NCBI GenBank assembly: GCA_030435675.1 | Contig: JAUCMV010000009.1 | Coordinates: 1-64,000 of the forward strand | Direction: 5' to 3' | DNA: 64,000 bases | Origin: Steinernema hermaphroditum | Lineage: Eukaryota > Nematoda > Chromadorea > Rhabditida > Steinernematidae | Shown: piece after piece, positions 8,153 to 17,978 of the stretch | Position numbering within the stretch: the stretch's first letter is position 1 | Layout of the letters: each line of letters starts with the position of its first letter | Translations under genes and position numbers: made by a program | The notes under the pieces: model-generated | Seen by the model: only the letters and a program-made list of their open reading frames with translations | Database searches by the model: none | What the model was told of the DNA's origin: nothing

Positions 8153-8456
8153 CTGAAAAGAGGGAACCGTGCTTTGGGAAATGTTTGCTCTAGTGCAAGG
8201 GCATGAATCGAGCGAACCAGGCAGAAAAACATGGCAGGGACAGTCTGAAAAGTGTTTTATTTTTGAAGGGAGCTGGAAGAGGACCGAGACTGTCTCAAAT
8301 TCAACCGTAAGACGAGACGTTTAAGTCTGTCTGCTTCGTCCCGAGCGACCGCTCTTCTTCTTATTCTTTCTCCGAACGAACAATTGAAGTGATTTTTGAG
8401 ACAGTCTGTGAAGTGCAGCCTGCAGCCCTGTGCTCCCTCACAAAATTATGCACTTT
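8153..8456 (-). repeat. Dynein-2 intron copy, inverted relative to 5880-6130
   Basis: Reverse complement of the 5880-6130 segment with few changes. It extends past it to the CTGGAAAGTGCATAAT segment, which is also in the copy C intron at 9098. Confidence 0.8.
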
Positions 8457-8462
8457 CCAGTG

Positions 8463-8572
8463 AGAAGAACGAGTAGAGGTCTCGTGTGTATCCCTGCTGC
8501 GAAGGGAGGTCCCGCAGCGCGTTGGAGAACTGGTCGAACTCCTGAGGGGAAAAGAGACCCGGAACGTCGCCG
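8463..8572 (-). pseudogene. Inverted partial copy of the dynein-2 AAA4 exon
   Basis: The minus strand repeats about 110 bp of the exon at 8634-9041 (codons for SSGDVPGLFSPQEFDQF and on to RDLYSFFS). It is fused directly to intron sequence, so roughly 240 bp have been lost relative to copy C. Confidence 0.75.
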
Positions 8573-8633
8573 GAGGAAAAAACGATCTCAAAGCCGTGAG
8601 TCCTGCCACGATGACCCAGGACCTTTCTTTTAG

Positions 8634-9041
8634 GCGATGCAAACGGCGGCCGTCGAAAACGAAAACGTCGTCTTCGTGATAGAGGACTACCAGGTCCTCT
8701 CGGAGTCCTTCCTCGAAATGCTCAACTCGGTGCTCTCCTCCGGCGACGTTCCGGGTCTCTTTTCCCCTCAGGAGTTCGACCAGTTCGGCAACGCGCTGCG
8801 GGACCTCGCCTCGCAGCAGGGATACACACGAGACCTTTACTCGTTCTTCTCCTACAGTAATCCTCAGTGGAAGTGCGCATCAAGGAGATTCGTTTCAGAA
8901 GTACATCAGAATCTGCACGTGGCGATCATCGCCAACGTCGACAGCGACTGTTTTGTCAAGAATCTGACGGCCAATCCCGCCTTCTACAAGCAGGCGAACG
9001 TCCTCTGGAACGAGTCGTGGTCGAAGAGGACCCTTGTGCAG
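8634..9041 (+). pseudogene. Dynein-2 heavy chain AAA4 exon (CHE-3/DYNC2H1-like)
   Basis: A 136-codon exon with acceptor TCTTTTAG before 8634 and donor GTAAAC at 9042. VVFVIEDYQ is the AAA4 Walker-B region; LNSVLSSGDVPGLFSP, LHVAIIANVDSD, NPAFYKQANVLWNESWSK and TLVQ follow in dynein order. Cytoplasmic dynein-2 moves retrograde intraflagellar trains in cilia, which in nematodes means sensory neurons. Only this exon and the next are present; upstream P-loop exons and the rest of the stalk are missing, so it is a gene fragment. Confidence 0.78.
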
Positions 9042-9406
9042 GTAAACTATGGAACATAAATGATGTAGCTGAAGTACAGACGATTTATGAAACAATCTGG
9101 AAAGTGCATAATTTGTGAAGGAGCACAGGACTGCAGGCTACACTGTCTCAAAAATCACTTAAATTGTCCATTCGGAGAAAGAATGAGAGGGAGACCGGTG
9201 GCTCAGCACCAGTAGATAGACTCGTCTCGTTCTACGGTTGTTGAATTCGAGAGAATCTCGGATGTGCACCACCGATCCTCTTCCAGCTGCCTTCAAGAAT
9301 AAAACACTTTTCAGACTGTCTCTGCCATGTTTTTCTGCCTGGTTCGCTCGATTCATGCGCTTGCACTAGAGAAAATATTTCCCAAAGCACAGTTCCCTCT
9401 GTTTAG
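9042..9406 (+). other. Intron of dynein-2 fragment, copy C
   Basis: A 365-bp intron between matching GT and TTTAG sites. It holds a degenerate copy of the zinc-finger ORF 3' half (CIICEGAQDC...HCLKNHLNC) and an AATAAA. Confidence 0.65.
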
Positions 9407-9640
9407 ATCCCAAAACTGCTCCTCAAATCGAAGGGAATGGACGTCTCCGACGACATCGTCGTCTCCTTCGGCGAGATCTTCGAGTCGGCGCCGCCGGACT
9501 CACAGACGCCCACAAGATTCTCTGTTTTCATTGAGAACTACCTGAAGATCTTCGGCGAGAAACGCGAAAGCGTCGGCACACGCCTGAACAGACGGGCGGG
9601 TGTCTCGAAGCTGACGGAGACGCGAGACGGCAAAAAAAGT
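9407..9640 (+). pseudogene. Dynein-2 stalk-entry exon, copy C
   Basis: Continues in frame from the AAA4 exon after splicing (TLVQ then IPKLLLKSKG). It encodes the same block as copies A and B but has lost one leucine codon in the LNRLRAG segment. After ETRDG it runs into an A-rich tract and stops, so the stalk is missing. Confidence 0.75.
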
Positions 9641-9690
9641 AAAAAGTAAAAAAAAATAGAATAAAATTACTTTCGAAAATGCTTTTTGAA
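9641..9690. other. A-rich tract after dynein fragment
   Basis: Low-complexity A/T sequence; no gene. Confidence 0.5.
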
Positions 9691-9850
9691 AACTGTTTCC
9701 GGAAACTGTTTCCGGGTGGTCATAGTGCAAAACGCAACTATGACCGCGAAACTGTTTCCGCAAACCTGGAAACCGTTTCCGCGCCCCGGAAACAGTTTTC
9801 AAGCAAAATCCGGAAACTGTTTCCGGAAACCGTTTCCGGAACTATGACCG
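9690..9850. repeat. GGAAAC/GTTTCC palindromic repeat cluster
   Basis: At least six GTTTCC motifs, several in the form CGGAAACTGTTTCCGG, around a nine-base inverted pair GGTCATAGT / ACTATGACC. It looks like a MITE or fold-back remnant. Function unknown. Confidence 0.7.
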
Positions 9851-10111
9851 GCCCTTAAGGTCTCGAGTTCGATTCCCACAGAGAATCTATTATGTTTCGA
9901 TTTTCCTTCTTTTCACCGAAACTGTACATTATTATGTTTCTTGGTGTTTAACAACACCGTTTCTTGTCTTGCATCAAATGTAGCCTAAAAAACCCTTTGC
10001 ACGAATCCGAACTGGTAACCCAGATTTCACTTTTGTGGTGAAGCTGTTTTTCGTTCTTTCACGGTCCCCTCTCTTTTGCTAATTACCTCAGGACATCAAA
10101 CCAAAGAAGAA

Positions 10112-10186
10112 TGGCTGGGATGGGTATCGAACTCGGCTCCCAAAAACGGCAACCAAGAGACTATCCAGCTCGACCACATAAACAGT
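10112..10186 (-). tRNA. tRNA-like sequence
   Basis: The minus strand has an A-box-like TGTGGTCGAGCTGG and a B box GAGTTCGATACCC. Acceptor pairing is poor. Probably a pseudogene or SINE head. Confidence 0.3.
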
Positions 10187-10486
10187 TGCCGCTCACCCAG
10201 CAAAGTTGGCTATATTCAATAAAACGCGACTTTCAGAAGGCATTTACGCGTATATGTGTTTGTATTGGCCAGAATCGAATAGGATCTGTCGTTCTGACAT
10301 CTTAAACGATAAGGGGAGAAGGGGGAGCGCGAAAGAATGAAAATCAACTCCACGACAAAGGTGAAATTCGGGTTACCAGTTCCGATTCCTGCAAAGGGTT
10401 CCAAACCAATGATCAGTGTTGGTAAACGCCAGGAGATGTGAAAATATGCTGTTATGGTTAGAAGAAAGAAGATGGAAGCACAATAA

Positions 10487-10556
10487 AACCTGGTTGGGCT
10501 CGAACCCGAGACCGTAGACTGGCGTCTCAGAGCACTACCCCTCGACCACACGAGCA
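10487..10556 (-). tRNA. tRNA-like sequence
   Basis: The minus strand starts GCTCGTGTGGTCGAGGGG (A box) and has GGTTCGAGCCC (B box). The 3' end AACCAGG does not pair with the 5' GCTCGTG, so a functional tRNA is unlikely. Confidence 0.35.
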
Positions 10557-11005
10557 CAACGTTCGCAATTGCAATTCAATGGCACTAGTATTGAGTGTCG
10601 TGAATTTTGGTAACTTCGGGGCCCTGCTTAGGGTGGATAGCTTCATTTTTGGCACGCGAGTTTTTGTGTGCTCCACTTCTCAGATGCACCTCTACCACCG
10701 TGGCAAATATCAGCTCGATCGGCGTGTATCACTTGGGAACAGTCCCTTGTCAGCTCTCTTCGGCTATCATACAGGTTCGTTGCCTGTATACTATTTTCAG
10801 TTATCTCGTAAGAAGACCCGCGTGGCGCTCCAGGATAAGGAGAAAGGCGAGGCGAGATATACTACAACATCTTTCTTGTTGGTGCGTCGGAAGATTCGAC
10901 ACCTGCGGCAACTGGCTCTTCGGATTAAGGAATCGCGAAACCAGTATATTAGGACGTATCGACAAGGATTCGAACGTCGTAATTACGTAATTAAGTCGTA
11001 ATTAC
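10557..11005 (+). other. Possible BEL leader; no supported gene
   Basis: The overlapping ORFs here (127-140 codons) have no recognisable domain. The 13-mer AGACCCGCGTGGC at 10814 is shared with the leader after the LTR at 1692-2041, so this is probably the 5' untranslated part of the BEL element that follows. No LTR end could be defined. Confidence 0.4.
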
Positions 11006-11910
11006 AATCAAAACTAGAGATTGTTTCAAACAACATTGAAAAATTAGAAGAAAATTTCAACAAGTTTAATAAAGAACATGAGCGATATTTTAATTCAATT
11101 AGTCAAAATGATTCTGAAGACCTGCAAAGAGCAGAGGAAGATTACGACGAGCATGAAGAAAAGTACAATGAAAGCTTGGAATTACTGAAAAACGGAAGAA
11201 ATTCGATTACAACGCTCATAGAATTCCTGCAAAACCGATTACAAAACATGAGCAATTCAACGTTGACTACGACCGCTCAAAATCAGACAAATGGTTCGAC
11301 AATGAGTCCTTCTGCAAATCACCCTGACCACTCAACTCATTACACAGCAAAATCGAGAATAATTCCGCTAAAAATCCCAACCTTCAAAGGAGAAACAATG
11401 GAATGGGAAATATTCCATACGCTATTTAAGAAACAAATTGACTGCAATGAAGAATTAGACGATGTCGAGAAGTTTTCGTACTTATTACAGTTCCTTGAAG
11501 ATCAACCTAAAGAAATAGTAAGACAATACACGCCCTCCAGTGATGGTTACAGAATGGCCTTAATACAACTCGAACAAACCTACGGTAACCATGTTTCGCA
11601 GATTCAAAAACTGTGGCAGGAACTAAACAACATAATTTCATGCAGAAACGATCCGACGGAAGAAGAAAAACTGCTTCGAAAGATTACTGCTTTGGGAAGA
11701 CAACTAGTACACCACGGAGAAAGTGAAAATTCGCATGGGGTATTACAGCAAATACTGAGCAAATTCTCGGCACGTACACGAAGAAGTGTCTACACGAACC
11801 TTGAAACATTAGAGGATTGGACCCTGCAAACGATAATAAACAGATTAGAAAAACAAATAAAGACAAATTCGCTGGTCAATACGTACTGCGAAACACATGA
11901 TTCGAAATTT
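11006..11910 (+). pseudogene. BEL gag, first partial copy
   Basis: Open from 11006 but with no ATG at its head, so it is 5'-truncated. An acidic coiled-coil-like start (ERYFNSISQNDSEDLQ) is followed by the conserved IPTFKGETMEWEIFHTLF block of DUF1759-type BEL gags and ends at NTYCETHDSKF. The frame then leaves gag sequence and stops at 11994. It is roughly 75% similar in protein to the second copy. The zinc-knuckle region is missing. Confidence 0.8.
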
Positions 11911-12366
11911 TCTGCACGAAGAGTACGTAGACGCCATAGAAGAAGAAGATTCAGTAAATCTCCTAAAAGCAGAAGAAGATTTAGACGAATATGAAGACAA
12001 ATATAATGAAAGCATAATGCTACTTGAAGGCGATAAGGAATCCTTGAGCACGCTGATTACACTGCTACAACAGAAAGCGGAATGTCTAAATGATTCCATA
12101 CAAAACTCGACCAGTCACAGCAGTTTAACGAGTCTAAAACGAATCAAAGTACGATGCAAGAAGATCATTCGAACAATTACATGAAGACTAAAATCATCCC
12201 GTTGAAAATACCGACCTTCGAAGGAAATACAATGGAGTGGGAGATATTTCACACACTATTTAAAAAACAAATTGATAAAAACGACAATTTAGATTCAGTA
12301 GAAAAATTCTCTTATTTATTACAATTTCTAGAAGGACAACCGAAAGAGATCGTACGACAATACAAC
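11911..12366 (+). pseudogene. BEL gag, second copy, 5' part (split by LTR insertion)
   Basis: Restarts gag at an equivalent internal position (AEEDLDEYEDKYNES) and runs to EIVRQY. Two frames are needed (11897-12184, then from 12154), so there is a frameshift near 12160. The coding sequence is interrupted at 12366 by a solo LTR and continues at 14284. Confidence 0.75.
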
Positions 12367-12996
12367 TGTCGCGACAAGCGGTCGCGTCCTTTCAGCGCGT
12401 CCGGGATTTCCCGGATTTCAGCAGAATTTGAATCCCGCGCCAATTCTGAACCAGACGTCTATGCGCCGAATAACGTGTCTACGAGACGCAGAAGGTTCCG
12501 GAACATTATCTAGACAAGACAGTGGGCTGCAAACAACGAGAGGAGCAGAGTTCATCAGTGTGCGGCTGGAGAGCAGCGATGTTCTTCAGAGTTCCGGAGC
12601 GGACTCCCAGTGATCGGTTGAGTGTTGTTGTGTGTGCCCGCGCGGACCTGTTGTTTTCGGATCGTGTGATCCAAATTCTGTATTTGTTGCTGATTATTGT
12701 TGTTACCGTAGCCTGGGTAAATTGTTGTACCAGCTCGGTTTTGTTGTATTCCTGGAGATCCGTCGGATTCCAGTTAGTGTTGTAAAGGAAGATCGCGCGC
12801 CGCGGATCTTTTCCCTGTGTTTTGTCCGGCGTTGAAACTTGCGAGTTTGCGCCAGTTGCTGTTGCGAGGCTACAGTGTTAGCTCGCGTGTATTAGTGTTG
12901 TAGTGGTGATTGCATCACCGTGTGTGGTTGGAAGTCGCGTGCACAAGGGAATCCCGCGTGGCGACAGTCGCTTACGTACTTTGAAGAAGCAGAGTA

Positions 12997-14178
12997 TAGT
13001 CGACGCGGAAAATCTTATGCAAAAATCGGGAATGGTCCCGCAACGAAAATTTTTGGCGCGAAAAGTGCCTAGCGGTCGATTTACAAGGGGATTTCGGAGT
13101 TTCGGCAGAGAATCGTGAAAATCTCGTGCAGTTTTACGGTTTCGATGAAAAAAAAACCGTACAACTGTTCTCCAGGCTCTGGCGAGCATTTTGCGCCCTG
13201 GATTGTCGGAATTCGCTGCGTTTCCACAGATCCTATACGTTTTTACGATAACAGTGTTGTTCCACGCGGAGACTGACCTCAATATTGATCGTTTTTTTAG
13301 ATATTTTACCTTCAAAATAGCAAAATGAACAAGGAAATAACAAGAAAGATCATTAATCGGTTGCATATGAATCCAACTCTTCTTCCGATGAAGAGCGATA
13401 AGCCATACCGGCAAATGAACCTGTATGTAGGTTCAGCAACTCAGTCTCTTTGTTCTGCGCATTTCTATAGAAGCCTCTAATATACGAAGCTGGAATAGAT
13501 TCACAAGCTTCTCGGGTAAGATTCATCACGGTGGCGATCTTGTCTTGAAGTACGAGATGGTCTCGCACATAGCGCTTCACTCTAGCGCTTCATAGCGCTT
13601 TTAACCCCAGACTTGTTCGATTGGATTTAATTCTGCGTGATAAGGGGGGAATCGAACCGGCTTAACCCCATGCGACGCACACATTTCGTCGAAGAATCGT
13701 TTGATGAAGTCATGCGCAGAACAAAGAGACTGAGTTGCTGAACCTACATACAGGTTCATTTGCCGGTATGGCCTATCGCTCTTCATCGGAAGAAGAGTTG
13801 GATTCATATGCAACCGGTTAATGATCGTTCTTGTTATTTCCTTGTTCATTTTGCTATTTTGAAGGTAAAATATCTAAAAAAACGATCAATATTGAGGTCA
13901 GTCTCCGCGTGGAACAACACTGTTATCGTAAAAACGTATAGGATCTGTGGAAACGCAGCGAATTCCGACAATCCAGGGCGCAAAATGCTCACCAGAGCCT
14001 GGAGAACAGTTGTACGGGTTTTTTTTTCATCGAAACCGTAAAACTGCACGAGATTTTCACGATTCTCTGCCGAAACTCCGAAATCCCCTTGTAAATCGAC
14101 CGCTAGGCACTTTTCGCGCCAAAAATTTTCGTTGCGGGACCATTCCCGATTTTTGCATAAGATTTTCCGCGTCGACTA
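12997..14178. mobile_element. Fold-back Tc1/mariner-type element with about 466-bp inverted repeats
   Basis: Arms 12997-13462 and 13712-14178 are near-perfect reverse complements. TA lies on both outer sides (12995-12996 and 14179-14180). The 249-bp centre carries a transposase fragment on the minus strand. The arms also contain transposase-like codons, so the element probably arose when one end was duplicated in inverted form. It is nested in the solo LTR and cannot move by itself. Confidence 0.88.
13353..13849 (-). pseudogene. Tc1/mariner transposase C-terminal fragment
   Basis: The minus-strand frame from 13849 reads through FIKRFFDEMCASHG to PPYHAELNPIEQVWG, the classic region of the last catalytic acidic residue of Tc1/mariner DDE/D enzymes. 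A stop and short gap near 13600 separate it from a following frame (YVRDHLVLQDKI...). N-terminal and first two catalytic regions are absent. Confidence 0.75.
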
Positions 14179-14278
14179 TACGTATTTGGCTGTTTTTGGC
14201 GAGCTCTGCGACATAGTGAACTGCGAGTGCGTGGAATTTAAGGGCGGTCAGAGAGCGAGACTCTATCCGTTTTCCACA

Positions 14279-15717
14279 ACAACCCATCAAAAGAAGGATA
14301 TACTATGGCTCTTTTTCAACTGGAACAAACATATGGGAACAGTATTGCGCAGATTGAGGAGTTGTGGCAAGAATTAAACAACATTTCTCCTTGCAAAAAC
14401 GAGGTCAAGGAAGAAGAACAATTACTACGCAAGGTTACCGCTCTGGGAAGGCAGCTAGTCAATTTGGGTGAAAGCGAAACATCAAGAGGATTATTACAAC
14501 AAATACTAAGCAAATTCTCCATACGTACACGAAGAATAATATACACACAACTAGAAACGGCTGAAGATTGGACTTTACAATCGATAATACACCGTTTAGA
14601 GAAACTGGTAAAGATGAACACTCTAGTTAATACTTATTGTGATACGCATGATTCTAAATACAACGATGGAAGAAACTATAATAAGAACAACCAAAGGAAC
14701 GATAAAATAACGCAATTCAAAGCTTGTTTCTACTGTAATAGAAGAAACCATAAATCAGAAGATTGCCGCACAATAAGTACACTGGAAGAAAGAAAACAAT
14801 TCATCGGTAACAACGGACTTTGTTACAAATGTGGAACGTCAGGACACACAGGACGAGAATGCAAAAGCCAGTCGTGTAAGTATTGCAATCAAAACCACCA
14901 CATTTCAGTATGCTACAAGAAAAACATGGATTCCAAAAAAGATAATTATAAACAGTTCGAATCTCACAATAATTGGAAGAACAACATCGGCTCGAAGACT
15001 CAGTCATCTTTCCATACAAATCCAAATTTCAAACAATCTAGCGATAAAACAACGAATGAATCAAGAAATTACAAAAACAGTTCAGCATCAAACCATTTCA
15101 ATCAAAATACGGCCCAATTCACGTCGGAACAAAAACAAATGGATAACAAACAAGAGAAGAGAAATAACGTAGCAAAAGGAGCGCTACCAATCGGGTTCCT
15201 GAAAGTACGCAACGAAAAAACCAATGAGATTAAGAAAATCAAGTTCATGCTTGACAGCGGAGCTGAATTATCATGCATAAAATCGGAGACGGCGCAAAGA
15301 TTAGGATTATCGGAAGAAGGTGAGGTACGAATAACGCTGTTTAATTTCAACAACGAAAAAGGAAAAGAACTAAAATGCAAAAAATCAAATCTGATCATAC
15401 TGAACACAGATCAGTCTGAATACAAAATTCCTGTATTACAAATGGAACGATTAGTGAAAGATATAGACACAGTACAAATATCGGATGAAGACAAAAGATT
15501 CTACGAAGAAAACGGACTAGAACTATCAGACAATTGGGAAGAGATGCATTCGGAAACACGTAAATTCTGTCCAGATCTGATAATCGGTTCAGATCAAATG
15601 TGGATTTTACTTAACTACATGTACTGCACTAAATTACCTTCAGGTTTAAATCACATCGAATCTAACTTTGGATCTTTCTTATCGCACAGTTTAGGCACAG
15701 TACCATCTAGAAAATAA
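14279..15717 (+). pseudogene. BEL gag, second copy, 3' part with zinc knuckles and protease
   Basis: Continues the gag after the LTR insertion (GYTMALFQLEQTYG). Zinc knuckles follow: CFYCNRRNHKSEDC, CYKCGTSGHTGREC and CKYCNQNHHISVC. An Asn/Gln-rich linker leads to an aspartic protease with FMLDSGAELSCI. The frame ends at a stop at 15715-15717 before the reverse transcriptase. Gag packages the RNA and the protease processes the polyprotein. The split, the stop and the missing start make it inactive. Confidence 0.85.
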
Positions 15718-15795
15718 GATGTTCATGAGGAGCTAAATGTACAATCATTTCAATGCAATTACAAAAATCTGTCTATTCACTCCGCTGATTACGAG

Positions 15796-16673
15796 ATGGA
15801 AACGTTAAATTATAATACAACAGAATTCACAGGATCTTCAAAACAAGAACTACTAAGGACGAATGAAAAAATCGTAGAGAACTTCTACAGAACTACCGAA
15901 AAAAGGAAAGACGGATATTATGTAGAGTTCCCATGGAAGGAGGATATCTCAGAACTATCAAACAACTACCACATGGCACTCAGAAGATTGGATTCAGTGC
16001 TAAAATCTTACAGAAATGACGAGTGGATCATAAGTCAATACAAGAAAATTTTCGACGACCAATTAGAAGCAGGAATTATTGAAGAAGTAGATTTACAAAA
16101 ACCCATGCAATGGTTAGTAAGACACTTTTTACCACACCATCCAGTGATTACACCTAAAAAGGACACGACAAAGGTAAGAATTGTGTTCGATGGTTCTGCA
16201 AAAACAAAGGGCAAGAAATCTCTAAACGAAATGATGCACGTAGGTTCCATCTCTATCCCCGAAGTTTCGGATATCTTACTACGCTTCCGTACAAAAAGCA
16301 TAGTACTAATTTCGGATGTTGAGAAAGCATTTCTTCAAATACGACTTATGGAATCCCAACGAGATGCTACTTGCTTTTTATGGGTGAAAGATCACAATAA
16401 GAACATTACTACGAATAACTTAATCGTATATAGGTATACGAGAGTACCGTTCGGAATTACAGCATCTCCATATCTGCTAGCGCAAACTATAGAACTACAC
16501 CTATTACAAAATACAAGCCCTAAATTAGCAAAAAACATCCTCAGAAACACATATGTGGACAATGTGATATTGACTTGTGAGAATGATAAAGAAGGACGTC
16601 AACTTTACGAAGAAAGTAAGAAAATATTCCAAGATATAAATATGAATTTAAGAGAGTTTATGTCTAACAGTTT
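15796..16673 (+). pseudogene. BEL reverse transcriptase
   Basis: Same frame as the protease but after a stop, with a new ATG at 15796. The order is FPWKEDI, VRIVFDGSAK, SDVEKAFLQIRL (first catalytic Asp), YTRVPFGITASPYLL and TYVDNVIL (YVDN version of the active site, usual for Pao). Frame shifts near 16670 into the next segment. Domain content is complete but no single protein can be read through. Confidence 0.85.
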
Positions 16674-17978
16674 ATGTCTGACAAAAATTTACTACAAGAA
16701 ATCAAAGAGAAAGATCGTTCCATAAATACACAACCCAAAATTCTAGGGATACCTTGGGATTCATTGTCGGACAGCTTGATACTAAAATCGAGTGAGAAAA
16801 ATGAAACAACTACAAATATTACAAAAAGAACCGTTAGTCAAATATTAGCTTCTAACTACGACCCACTCGGACTACTAGCACCTTACTTACTTAAGGCGAA
16901 ACGTTTCGCTCAAGAACTATGGTCTGAAGAAACAACTTGGGATCGGAAACTGAATAATGCACAAACAGATAAGTGGAATGCAATAATCCAAGAATTACAA
17001 CTGATCGATTACAAAATACCAAGAGAAATTACAAACTCAAAAGGTGTACACTGGATCGTCACGTTTACAGATGCAAATATGCATGTTATGGCTACTTCAA
17101 TGTATCTATGCTCCACAAATAAGAGTGCACTGATAATGTCCAAAACCAAATTACGGCCATTGAAAACAGAAATGACGATTCCTAAAATGGAACTTGCAGC
17201 TATTGCAATAGGTGTAAAACTGTCAATCCAAGGATTTAAGGCACTACAATACAATATCAAGATTACAACAATCACAATTCTCACAGATTCCAGGATTGCG
17301 TTAGATTGGATCCAAGCTACAACATGTCCGACAAAGGCAGGCATATACGTACAAAATCGTTGGAAAGAAATACACGAAAAAACGATAAAATTGGGAGAAG
17401 ATGATAAGATGAAGATAGAATATGGTCATGTAAGAACCGACCAAAACCCGGCTGACATAGCTACAAGAGGGCTGGAAGTTAAACAAACAATGGACACAAT
17501 GTGGTGGTATGGTCCAGAATTTTTGAAATCAACTAGAAACATATGGCCAAACGAAGTAAAACTTAGTTTGAAAGAATTAAAACCTGAAAAAGACAACTTC
17601 CGCGTAAACAATTGCAAAATACAAGAACTTCTAAGTGAAAGACCAATACTCAATTGGAAGTACACACTTGATCTACACAAATTCAAAAGAGTGGTAGCAT
17701 ACGTACTACGCTTCATACACAACTTGAAAAAACCTAAAAATACGACTAATCGAACGAAGCTAGTGAACGAGAACATTTCCAAACTACAAAGTCTAAATAC
17801 AGAAGAGATAAGCAAAGCAATGACGACGATAATTAGAGTACACCAAAACGAAGAAGAGTTGGAAAAAGATGATAACCTACAAAAGAACAAAAATGCTTCA
17901 AGGACAAAAATAATATTTGGCGATTACAAGGACGACTACAAAATAGTGCCATGGAGGAAGATGCAAAACACCCTATAA
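16674..17978 (+). pseudogene. BEL connection/RNase H and linker region
   Basis: 434 codons in a new frame. It begins with the thumb segment (KILGIPWDS), then SNYDPLGLLAPYLLKAK, then an RNase H-like core with TFTDANMHVMAT, MELAAIAIG and LTDSRIALDWI, and the BEL signature NPADIATRGL. A second frame change near 17945 leads into the integrase. Confidence 0.83.

Larger units (their letters stand above)
12367..14278 (+). mobile_element. Solo LTR with nested fold-back element; TSD ACAAC
   Basis: Starts TGTCGCGACAAG and ends TTTTCCACA, flanked by ACAAC at 12362-12366 and 14279-14283. Removing it and one ACAAC joins the gag frame. A 1,182-bp Tc1/mariner-type element plus its TA duplication sits inside, leaving an LTR of about 728 bp. 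No internal retrotransposon genes are present, so this is a solo LTR formed by LTR-LTR recombination. Its family is not represented by a full element here. Confidence 0.85.

Noticed and set aside
12878..13414. 178-codon minus frame over the left arm of the fold-back element
   Set aside because: Reads across inverted-repeat arm and LTR without any domain; broken by the A10 run in the tandem copy.
17426..17890. Minus frames rich in F, L and S that look like membrane proteins
   Set aside because: Antisense of AT-rich BEL pol; hydrophobicity is an artefact of the reverse complement.
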